From assembly GCF_017114945.1 (NCBI RefSeq), contig NZ_JABXKQ010000116.1, positions 1 through 64,000 of the forward strand: a stretch of 64,000 nt of DNA, in the 5' to 3' direction. How positions within the stretch are numbered: the first letter of the stretch is position 1; the number at the start of each line of letters is the position of its first letter. The translations under genes were made by a program, and so were the position numbers. Below the pieces are notes generated by a model. It was not told the DNA's origin. It ran no database searches and saw nothing but the letters and a program-made list of their open reading frames with translations. Shown here piece after piece: positions 1 through 6,857 of this stretch. The stretch comes from Nostoc sp. JL34 (GTDB taxonomy: Bacteria > Cyanobacteriota > Cyanobacteriia > Cyanobacteriales > Nostocaceae).

Positions 1-105
1 TTGACCTTCTGAGGCTCAACTTTGACCTTCTGAGGCTCGACGTTGACCTTCTGAGGCTCGACGTTGACCTTCTGAGGCTCGACATTGACCTTCTGAGGAT
101 CATCG
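1..105. repeat. Five tandem copies of a 21-bp unit
   Basis: Five consecutive 21-bp units begin at 1, 22, 43, 64 and 85, each starting TTGACCTTCTGAGG; the first and last copies are slightly diverged. Because 21 is a multiple of three, every frame codes a heptapeptide repeat. Plus-strand frame 3 gives repeats of DLLRLDV and stays open to 191. All three minus-strand frames are open, one of them starting with an ATG at 103-101 and giving repeats of SSLRRST. The array is cut by the window edge, so its full length and any host gene are unknown. Confidence 0.9.
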
Positions 106-132
106 AAGAGAAGCTATCTTTACTATCTTTAA

Positions 133-1200
133 ATGCGGCTTTGTTTGGGAAAGATTATATTAAAAAAAAATACATATCTAAATTTGACTAGACCATTTCA
201 GACAATTTTTACTGAACACCGCGTATTTTGGTCTGTTTTACTCCTTGGTACAGCACTGGTGATAACGCTAGCGCTGTCGCTTTCTCAAGGAGCGGTACCT
301 TTAAGTATGTCGGAATTTTGGCAAGCCATACTCCACAAAGGCGATCCGGTTAAACAGACAATTCTCTGGGATTTGCGTCTCCCACGCATTACGGCTGCGA
401 TCATTGTCGGCGCAGCTTTGGGAATGTCAGGAGCATTGCTACAAGGAATGTTACGTAATAGTCTTGCCGATCCATTTATTTTGGGTATTTCAGCAGGTGC
501 AGGATTAATTGTGATTCTGATGATTGTGTGGCAAATATTCCCGATCGCAATTCCTTTAGCAGCATGGATGGGAGCTATTCTAACTTCTGCGATCGTTATT
601 TTACTCGGTCGAACGGGGTCGGGAATTTCTGTTGAGCGGTTGATTTTAGGCGGAGTGGCGGTGAGTTCTTTATTTGGTGCTGTACAAAGTACATTGCTGC
701 TTTTAGCTGAAGACGGTCAAATTCAAATTGCGCTGAGTTGGTTGGTTGGTAGTCTCAATGGACGGGGTTGGCAAGAAATTGCTACGCCTGCCCCTTACAT
801 CATCGTTGCATTAATCGGGGGATGCTTGCTGGCGCGATCGGTAAACGTGCTGGCTTTGGGAGATGATTTGACTGTGAGTTTGGGGGTTTCGTTGACGCGA
901 TCGCGTCTGTTAATTGGTGGTGTCGCCACTCTATTAGCCGCAGGTGCAGTCAGCATCAGTGGCTTGATTGGATTTGTTGGTCTTGTTGTCCCTCACGGTG
1001 TCCGCCTCATCGTTGGCACAGATCATCGCTTTGTTTTACCACTCTCCGCCCTTGCAGGAGCATGGTTACTAACTTTTGCAGATTTACTCTCTAGACTAGG
1101 AGCAGTAGAACTACCAGTAGGTTCGGTAACTGCGTTACTGGGTTCACCCCTGTTTATCTGGTTACTTTATCGTCGTTCTACTGGGTTTAATAAATTTTGA
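133..1200 (+). CDS. FecCD-family iron/cobalamin ABC transporter permease
   Basis: Inner-membrane permease of a BtuC/FecCD-type importer, which moves ferric siderophore, haem or cobalamin across the cytoplasmic membrane together with a periplasmic binding protein and an ATPase. The 355 residues hold about nine to ten hydrophobic helices. The family signature is clear at residues 82-125 (LPRITAAIIVGAALGMSGA, then the LADPFILGISAGAG stretch), as is the conserved loop GLIGFVGLVVPHGVRL near residue 275. The length is normal for the family. The ATG at 133 lies just after the 21-bp repeat array and has no clear Shine-Dalgarno. Partner genes are not present downstream and may lie left of the window. 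The substrate cannot be assigned from sequence; iron siderophore is the usual annotation. Confidence 0.93.
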   Translation: MRLCLGKIILKKNTYLNLTRPFQTIFTEHRVFWSVLLLGTALVITLALSLSQGAVPLSMSEFWQAILHKGDPVKQTILWDLRLPRITAAIIVGAALGMSGALLQGMLRNSLADPFILGISAGAGLIVILMIVWQIFPIAIPLAAWMGAILTSAIVILLGRTGSGISVERLILGGVAVSSLFGAVQSTLLLLAEDGQIQIALSWLVGSLNGRGWQEIATPAPYIIVALIGGCLLARSVNVLALGDDLTVSLGVSLTRSRLLIGGVATLLAAGAVSISGLIGFVGLVVPHGVRLIVGTDHRFVLPLSALAGAWLLTFADLLSRLGAVELPVGSVTALLGSPLFIWLLYRRSTGFNKF

Positions 1201-1231
1201 GCTAATAGGCTGGGATTACCCACAATCCTCT

Positions 1232-1264
1232 TTAGGGGCGCACAACTGTACTGTATGCCCCTAA
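1232..1264. repeat. Dispersed palindromic repeat (AGGGGC...GCCCCT family)
   Basis: Inverted arms TTAGGGGC (1232-1239) and GCCCCTAA (1257-1264) flank a partly self-complementary core containing ACTGTACTGTA. It resembles the 44-bp perfect palindrome at 6784-6827, which suggests two copies of one dispersed family. Its place 30 bp after the permease stop would let it act as an RNA hairpin at the 3' end of that transcript. Confidence 0.7.
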
Positions 1265-1357
1265 ACTATGGTTGAATTACCTGAAATTGCTGTAATATCA
1301 AGTCCAGTTAATTACTTATGATTACCGCATCCGTGCAAAAGTCAGGAAAACCTCTTT

Positions 1358-1426
1358 CTCCCTGCTCCCTGCCCCCTGCCCCCTGCACCCCTGCTCCCTG
1401 CCCCCCCTGCACCCCTGCACCCCTGC
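1358..1426. repeat. CCCCTGC short tandem repeat tract (STRR type)
   Basis: A run of imperfect heptamers of the CCCCTGC/CTCCCTG type, strongly strand-biased in C. The same motif, in reverse complement, lies inside the M16 peptidase gene at 57834-57895. Heptanucleotide short tandemly repeated sequences of this kind are known from heterocystous cyanobacteria. Confidence 0.8.
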
Positions 1427-1713
1427 GGTCTAAATGATAAGTCTTTACCCGAACATGATATAAGTTGATACCATTGAGCAATGTTTTTTACGCCTCAGTG
1501 TATAAAAAATGTGCCAATTTGGCTGCATGACTTTGATTGCCTCTGCTAAAGTATTAAAAGTCAATTACTTGTGGGCTATATTTATCGAGGTTTACTATAC
1601 TTTTAAGAGCATTTAGCTAAGTCTGCTCATTTTGCTCTGCTAGCGGAACAATAAAAATTGCTGGTGTATTCACTACAACAGCAATAAGCAGAATGATCAG
1701 TTTTGGTTTATTT

Positions 1714-1748
1714 ACCTCGTCTATTTTAACATTGACGAGGTATTTTTT
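1714..1748 (+). terminator. Rho-independent terminator
   Basis: Arms ACCTCGTC (1714-1721) and GACGAGGT (1734-1741) with a 12-nt loop are followed by ATTTTTTAT. The T-run is on the plus strand only. No plus-strand gene ends close to it; the nearest is the permease, 514 bp upstream. Confidence 0.7.
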
Positions 1749-1939
1749 ATCTGAGACAATGTCCGTTTAAAGACTGATTGTTTAAGATGATGCACAGAGA
1801 TTCTAATAAGCAGTGATGAGCCAAACATGATATAACGACAAGCCCAGAGAAAACAAGAAATGTCTCTGGCTCTGTACTACTTATATAGGCTTTGATTTGT
1901 GAATCCAAAGATCCTTTGCTGGATTCATAATTATTTCAT

Positions 1940-2260
1940 TTATTTACTTGCATTTATGCCAATTACCCCCATGATTATGAAGGCGATCGACAAAAGTTTG
2001 ATCAATGTAGCAGATTCATGAAACCAGATAATCCCTATAATAGCAATTAGGATAGTTCCCAATCCAGCCCAGACAGAATAAGCTAAACTCACTTCAAGTC
2101 TTTTGAGAGCAAAGGTCAAAAAAGTAAAACAAAGTCCATAGAAGACAAATATTAATACGGAAGGAACTATTTTAGTAAATCCCTGCGATAGCTTCATGCA
2201 AGTTGTGCCTGAAACCTCAAATATGATTGCTAAAATGAGGTAAATCCAACTTATTGACAT
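1940..2260 (-). CDS. Small multidrug resistance (SMR/EmrE-like) efflux protein
   Basis: A four-helix inner-membrane exporter that works as a dimer and exchanges cationic compounds for protons. From the ATG at 2260 the protein is 106 residues (MSISWIYLILAIIFEVSG...), the usual SMR length. The essential membrane glutamate is present at residue 15, and the conserved ALKRLEVSLAYSVWAGLGT stretch follows. The frame extends upstream to a GTG at 2308, but those 16 extra residues do not fit the family. The sequence looks more like the Qac/EmrE branch than the guanidinium-exporting Gdx branch; this is an inference from motif likeness. It is a monocistronic minus-strand gene without neighbours in the same direction. 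Confidence 0.92.
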   Translation of the reverse strand: MSISWIYLILAIIFEVSGTTCMKLSQGFTKIVPSVLIFVFYGLCFTFLTFALKRLEVSLAYSVWAGLGTILIAIIGIIWFHESATLIKLLSIAFIIMGVIGINASK

Positions 2261-2926
2261 ATTTTTTGTAAGTGGTTTGTTAAGAGCAACAGACGGGTAG
2301 CACATCACGCGCTATGAATGAAAGAAACAGTCCTCAAGCCACTCATTAACAGATAAATTTATAAGCGTAAGTGTCTCGAAAGTGAAAACTGAACGCGCAG
2401 TAAGCTGATGCGCTTTTAATTTGCATAGTTAAAATCGCTATAAAGACGCAGGGAGGAGGAGACACAAAGACCTGGAGATGCAATTTGAATAACGATTAGC
2501 TTAGTATAGTTTGGACTGATTAGGAGCATGATCTGGAGCTTTCTGACTATAAGATTAGTGAAGGAAAAAGCTTCTTATCCCTATGAAGAGATGATCTATT
2601 ACTACATCCCAGGTCGCGACTATCCGAAAATTTATTATATCAGGGTTGCTGCGATAAAAATGTAGTTTGTGAAGTGTTTTAAGCTGAAGTTGACATCAGT
2701 GGATACTGCCGTGTTCTCAGCTGTGCATTCAATTAGACAGATGGAATGATCTGTTTATTTCCGCCATTGTGTACTAAATAACCATCATCAACTGAGTACA
2801 CTAAGACACATGAAAATCTTTCTTCCCTAATCTCCAGTCCCCGTCCCCAATCCCCAAGTTGGTGAAGCATTGGGGTAACGACTGCTGTAGGATAATTGTG
2901 GTTTTGTCCTACTAATGGTATGAGAG
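2261..2926. other. Intergenic region, divergent genes
   Basis: Lies between the divergent SMR and Eis-like genes and must hold both promoters. No gene or strong structure was seen. A CCCC-rich heptamer tract (TCCAGTCCCCGTCCCCAATC) sits at 2832-2857. Confidence 0.5.
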
Positions 2927-4105
2927 ATGACGGCTCAATTTGAATACAGCACTCTTGCCCATCCCCAGGATATTAAGCAGCTTGAGATTATTTTTGAGCA
3001 GTGTTTTATCAGCGCACTTGGTGGCGAGGAAGCTTATATCAACCTGATTGGCGTAGAAAATTTCCGCATTATTCGTGAGTCAAAACAATTAGTTGGTGGA
3101 TTGGCAACTCTGAATATGGGTCAATGGTGGGGTGGGGTGCGTGTACCAATGACTGGAATTGCCGCAGTGGGCATTGCTCCAGAGTATCGCGGATCGGGAT
3201 CTGCGATCGCTCTCATGCAGCACACCCTCAAAGAACTTTATGCTAGAGGTGTACCGCTCTCTGCTCTTTATCCAGCAGTGCAAACTTTGTATCGAAAAGT
3301 CGGGTATGAACAGGGGGGTAGTTGGTGTAATTGGGAAGTTGCTACTAAAAGTATTCAAGTGCGGGAGCAACCCCTACCTTTGCAACCAATAGTGAGTATC
3401 AATCATCAAGTCTTTCATGAACTATATCAGCAGCAGGCGAGACAAACTCATGGATATTTAGACCGGCATCCAGCAATCTGGGAGCGCTTAATCCAACCAG
3501 ATGAGAAGGAAATATTTTACGCATATTTTATCGGTACAAAAGATCAACCCCAAGGCTACATCCTCTTCAGTCAACATTCAACAGAGGATGGCGCAATTCT
3601 GCGAATCAAAGATTGGGTAATTCTCACAGTTGCGGCTGCACAATCATTTTGGTCTTTTCTTGCCAATCATCGCTCCCAAATTGACCAAGTACGATGGAGG
3701 AGTTCTGTGAGCGATTCCTTGACATTGCTGCTACCAGAGCAAACTGCCAAGCTTAGGCATACGATGCGTTGGCTACTGCGGGTAGTAGATGTAGTCAAGG
3801 CGCTGGAGATGCGAGGCTATCCATCGGGAATTGAAACTGAACTGCATTTAGATATTCAAGATAATTTGCTAGATGCAAACAATGGTAAATTTATTCTTTC
3901 TGTTGCCAATGGACGCGGTGAAGTTACAAAAGGTGGAAAAGGTGAGTTGCAGCTAGATGTCCGAGAACTAGCACCACTATATACAAGTTTGTTCACTCCC
4001 TACCATTTGCAAATAGCCGGAAAACTGCATGGAACACAAACAGCTATTTCAGCCGCTACGCAAATATTTGCAGGTAGTTCTCCTTGGATGGCTGATTTCT
4101 TTTAA
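2927..4105 (+). CDS. Eis-like GNAT N-acetyltransferase
   Basis: Acetyl-CoA-dependent N-acetyltransferase of the Eis type, a family whose members acetylate aminoglycosides, lysines or polyamines at several amines. The 392 residues show the expected three parts: an N-terminal GNAT domain (about 1-150, with the acetyl-CoA loop VGIAPEYRGSGSA at 81-93), a second degenerate GNAT fold (about 150-285), and a C-terminal SCP2-like domain. The protein ends in Phe; in mycobacterial Eis the C-terminal Phe carboxylate and a Tyr (here probably within LYRKVGYE, residues 121-128) take part in catalysis, so the active-site layout looks kept. It stands alone with no resistance genes nearby. The physiological substrate in cyanobacteria is unknown. 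Confidence 0.88.
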   Translation: MTAQFEYSTLAHPQDIKQLEIIFEQCFISALGGEEAYINLIGVENFRIIRESKQLVGGLATLNMGQWWGGVRVPMTGIAAVGIAPEYRGSGSAIALMQHTLKELYARGVPLSALYPAVQTLYRKVGYEQGGSWCNWEVATKSIQVREQPLPLQPIVSINHQVFHELYQQQARQTHGYLDRHPAIWERLIQPDEKEIFYAYFIGTKDQPQGYILFSQHSTEDGAILRIKDWVILTVAAAQSFWSFLANHRSQIDQVRWRSSVSDSLTLLLPEQTAKLRHTMRWLLRVVDVVKALEMRGYPSGIETELHLDIQDNLLDANNGKFILSVANGRGEVTKGGKGELQLDVRELAPLYTSLFTPYHLQIAGKLHGTQTAISAATQIFAGSSPWMADFF

Positions 4106-4528
4106 GCTGAACTGTCAACGAACCTCTCTCTGGGTTGTAATAAAAGTTCAAGTCTGTCCCTCTTGAGAGTCGGAGAGGGACAGTTTTGCGTAGTCAAAAC
4201 CAGCCAGAGGCATGTCTGTCGAAGTGAGGTGTGGGAGAAGGTGAGGGTAGTTATGTCAATCTCCCAAGAAGGAACTTTTAGCTCACCAACATTATTGCGT
4301 ATAAATGTTATTCTATTCCCCACTTTGCCTGTTCCTATCCTGGCAAAAAATGGCTTCAGTTTAAATTGTATCAAGCCATTGATCAGCTTCAGAGGTTGCC
4401 CACATTGGATGTTTATAGCTTTGATAAACAAGGCATTTACCCAGGGTTATTTCATTCTAAATGTAGACAACCTTTAATAGCTTTAATAGACGATTCTCCG
4501 GCTCTAATGTCTCAGGTTCCACAATGGT
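4106..4528. other. Region with degraded coding sequence
   Basis: No intact gene. The left part (4130-4270) contains GAGAGGGAC- and GGTGTGGGAGAAGG-type low-complexity DNA. The right part holds the response-regulator fragment described at 4351-4518. Confidence 0.5.
4351..4518 (+). pseudogene. Fragment of a PatA/CheY-type response regulator
   Basis: Reading from 4351 the translation contains YQAIDQLQRLPTLDVYSF, then GLFHSKCRQPLIALIDDSPA. The segment LIALIDDSP matches the start of a receiver domain (first strand plus the acidic pair), and the preceding stretch looks like the end of the PATAN region found before it in cyanobacterial PatA/PixG-like regulators. The frame is closed by a TAG at 4279 upstream and runs into unrelated sequence after about 4518, so only a piece survives. 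The assignment rests on motif likeness and is tentative. Confidence 0.35.
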
Positions 4529-4717
4529 TTAACCCGGAATCTGAAATTCAACGTCCAAATGCTTTAATAAATCTATCTCATACTTTAAAAAGTTGGTTAG
4601 CGCCCTTCCACCGACTACTGATGCTAATTCCTCCTCACTGAGTTCCCTGAGTTCGTTCTCACTGAGTTCCCTGAGTTCGTTACTTTCTATCTTTTCGATC
4701 GTCATTTGATATGTCAT
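4529..4717 (-). CDS. Putative double-glycine leader peptide (RiPP/bacteriocin precursor-like)
   Basis: A 62-residue peptide with an acidic, Leu-rich N-terminal part ending in ELSEEELASVVGG, the classical double-glycine leader motif that C39-type peptidase/ABC exporters cleave. The predicted core after GG is about 25 residues (RALTNFLKYEIDLLKHLDVE and a few more), with no Cys and few Ser/Thr, so lanthipeptide-type modification is unlikely. The leader contains an exact eight-residue tandem duplication. Two ATGs are possible (4717 or 4705); neither has a clear Shine-Dalgarno. No peptidase, exporter or modification enzyme is in the window, and the core lies antisense to the end of the response-regulator remnant, so this may be an orphan or decaying precursor. 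Confidence 0.45.
   Translation of the reverse strand: MTYQMTIEKIESNELRELSENELRELSEEELASVVGGRALTNFLKYEIDLLKHLDVEFQIPG
4634..4681. repeat. Two perfect 24-bp tandem repeats
   Basis: Copies at 4634-4657 and 4658-4681 are identical. On the minus strand they encode the duplicated octapeptide NELRELSE in the leader of the putative precursor peptide. The repeat keeps the reading frame. Confidence 0.9.
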
Positions 4718-5425
4718 TTTAGTGTATAAGTATTGTTTACATACTTATGCAAGCATAAACTCAAAAACTTGTAAATAGGTAGTGGTCTGACTGGCTTCGG
4801 ACTAATTCCTTTACTGTCACGTTCTGATTTTCTAAAAAGCGGTAATATGCTACAAGTTATACTCTGTTTCTACTTATTCGACGGACGCTGACTGATGGAT
4901 GTTTTCCCATTGCTTTGTACAACGCTGTCCCCTTTTTATCAACCTTGGGTCGCCAAATGCTTTTCCGAACCACAGTTGAGCATGAATTTTTATTGGATTT
5001 TCCACTCTCATTTGCCCCTTCAAGTCCCTTCTCCTAGTAGTTTACTTCGACTTGTGTGTACACCGTAGATTAGAAGGGAGCAGGCGTTAGGGGATCAGGG
5101 CAACACCTCTGGCCACACGCCCATAAATAAGTAGTAGTAATTTGTTTATAATCCCTAAGCTGGAAACATAATTAATCCTTCGCTCGTCCTTCCGCTAGAT
5201 TAACAATTTTTGTTGTTGTCAACTCACACCACAAATAAAATTGTCAGCGATTTACTTTTAATAAGTAATGATGATTTATCGTGCTTATCTAATCCCAAAC
5301 CTCATCTGCTAAAAATAACCCAACGGGATTTATGACTTTTTCTCCGGAAGTTCAGCACAGTCATCAGAAAACAATCTAAGTAAACCTGATTAGTTACTCC
5401 TTACTTGCACACCCACAATCACAAC
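4718..5425. other. Intergenic region, nothing recognised
   Basis: AT-rich non-coding DNA between the putative leader peptide gene and the AMIN/beta-lactamase gene. A short open frame at about 4896-5069 has no homology I recognise and no ribosome binding site. No hairpin or repeat of note was seen. Confidence 0.5.
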
Positions 5426-6748
5426 ATGAAATCACATCTACTGGCGATTGGTTTAAGCAGTTTGGTTCTAGTTGCAGGACAAGCTAAAGCCTCACAATTA
5501 CAGTCTTGGTACTATGATTCTAGCCAAAATCAATTAGACTTAACTACCACTTCGGGAATAGAACCAAAAGCCTTTATATTAGATAATCCTAATCGATTAG
5601 TGATTGACTTACCTGGAACTAATTTTAATTCCGATACTGTCAAACGAAGTTTTGGTAAGGCGGTGAAAGAAATTCGCCTCGGCAAACCAGACCCTCAAAC
5701 CACTCGTTTTGTCGTTGAGTTAGCTCCTGGTTATGATGTTACTTCCCAAAATATATCAATTAAAGGAGATTCCCGTTCTCATTGGATTTTCAAATTCAAT
5801 TCATTTAACCGCCAAAGTAATCCCATTGTTGGAGAAAATCGAGAAGATATTGCCATCAAATCTACAGATGCATCGACATTTGCTGGAGTTGTGAATCTTG
5901 GTCAAGAGATGGCTGGTATCACTTCTCAGATTCGCACTTTGTTGGCAAGTTATAAAACATTGAATCCGGGAATATTTTTCTTAGATTTAGATACAGGAAA
6001 CTATATAGATATTAATGGCGAAAAAAGATTTGCTGCTGCCAGTACAATCAAATTTCCCTTATTAGTGGCTCTTTTCCAAGAAATAGACGCAGGTAGAATT
6101 AAACTCACCGATAAATTAGTGATGCGGCGCGATTTAAAGGTTGGTGAATCTGGAATTATGCAATACAAACCCATCGGCACTAAATTTAGCGTCCTGGAAA
6201 CGGCTACCCTGATGATGACAATCAGCGATAATACCGCCACAAATCTAGTTCTCGATCGCTTGGGTGGTGCTGCAAAAGTTAGTCAACGTTTTCGGAGCTG
6301 GGGATTGCAAAATACAGCACTTCGGAATCTCCTTCCAGACATCGGTGGCACAAATACAACTAGTTCCAAAGATTTGGTCAGATTGGCGGCCTTAGTTTCT
6401 AATAATCGTTTGTTATCCCCAACTAGCCGCAATCAAGTTTTAGGTATTATGCGCCGTGTCAAAACCAATAGTTTACTACCAGCAGGTATCGGTCAAGGAG
6501 CGACCATTGCCCACAAAACTGGTACATTGAGATTTATCATTGGTGATGCGGGTATTATTCAAATGCCCAACGGCAAAAGCTATTTAGCAGGTGTTTTGGT
6601 GCAAAGACCAAACTATGATCCCAAAGCTGGAGATTTTGTCCGTGAAGTTTCCAGAAGAGTCTATAATTACCTAGACAATACCAAAGTTAGCAATGTAGAA
6701 CCGATACTTGGTGATGCCTCCGGCGGGCTACGCCTACGCACTCGTTAG
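5426..6748 (+). CDS. AMIN domain/class A beta-lactamase-fold serine hydrolase
   Basis: A secreted or periplasmic protein: signal peptide MKSHLLAIGLSSLVLVAGQA with cleavage near AKA-S, then an AMIN domain (about 23-115, a peptidoglycan-targeting module) and a class A beta-lactamase-like domain (about 160-425). The catalytic triplets are visible: S206-T-I-K209, S267-D-N269 and K364-T-G366. The omega-loop glutamate of true class A beta-lactamases is not evident; the region reads RNLLPDIGGTNTTS. The protein may therefore bind penicillin or act on wall peptides rather than confer resistance; this is an inference. The ATG at 5426 is chosen because it starts the signal peptide; the frame also extends to a TTG at 5405. 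Confidence 0.85.
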   Translation: MKSHLLAIGLSSLVLVAGQAKASQLQSWYYDSSQNQLDLTTTSGIEPKAFILDNPNRLVIDLPGTNFNSDTVKRSFGKAVKEIRLGKPDPQTTRFVVELAPGYDVTSQNISIKGDSRSHWIFKFNSFNRQSNPIVGENREDIAIKSTDASTFAGVVNLGQEMAGITSQIRTLLASYKTLNPGIFFLDLDTGNYIDINGEKRFAAASTIKFPLLVALFQEIDAGRIKLTDKLVMRRDLKVGESGIMQYKPIGTKFSVLETATLMMTISDNTATNLVLDRLGGAAKVSQRFRSWGLQNTALRNLLPDIGGTNTTSSKDLVRLAALVSNNRLLSPTSRNQVLGIMRRVKTNSLLPAGIGQGATIAHKTGTLRFIIGDAGIIQMPNGKSYLAGVLVQRPNYDPKAGDFVREVSRRVYNYLDNTKVSNVEPILGDASGGLRLRTR

Positions 6749-6783
6749 TTAAGCGATCGTAACTACCATAATTCCACTAAATC

Positions 6784-6827
6784 ATAAATATAGGGGCGTA
6801 CAGCTAGCTGTACGCCCCTATATTTAT
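6784..6827. repeat. 44-bp perfect palindrome
   Basis: The centre lies between 6805 and 6806 and both 22-base arms match exactly; the core is GGGGCGTACAGCTAGCTGTA followed by CGCCCC. It lies between convergent genes (plus-strand stop at 6748, minus-strand stop at 6858) and could terminate both transcripts. It is related to the inverted repeat at 1232-1264, so it is better viewed as a dispersed palindromic repeat that may have been recruited as a terminator. Confidence 0.9.
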
Positions 6828-6857
6828 CTGTATCAGGTATTTCGTCGTGAAATGGGA

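Larger units (their letters stand above)
1201..1939. other. Gene-less stretch with repeats and a terminator
   Basis: No convincing coding region. It holds a palindromic dispersed repeat (1232-1264), a CCCCTGC-rich low-complexity tract (1358-1426), a small hairpin with arms ATTGCTG and CAGCAAT at 1657-1685, and a Rho-independent terminator at 1714-1748. The terminator is more than 500 bp past the permease gene, so a short independent transcript is possible. Confidence 0.6.

Noticed and set aside
1..191. Plus-strand frame 3 through the 21-bp repeats as a protein C-terminus
   Set aside because: It would overlap the permease start by 59 bp and consists mostly of the repeat; without upstream sequence it cannot be supported as a gene.
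2261..2420. Possible guanidine riboswitch before the SMR exporter
   Set aside because: No ykkC-type conserved motifs were seen, and the exporter looks like the Qac rather than the Gdx branch.
4102..4477. Overlapping frames of about 105 residues on both strands after the Eis-like gene
   Set aside because: They share low-complexity DNA, lack ribosome binding sites and resemble no family.
4896..5069. 58-codon plus-strand frame
   Set aside because: No ribosome binding site and no recognisable motif.
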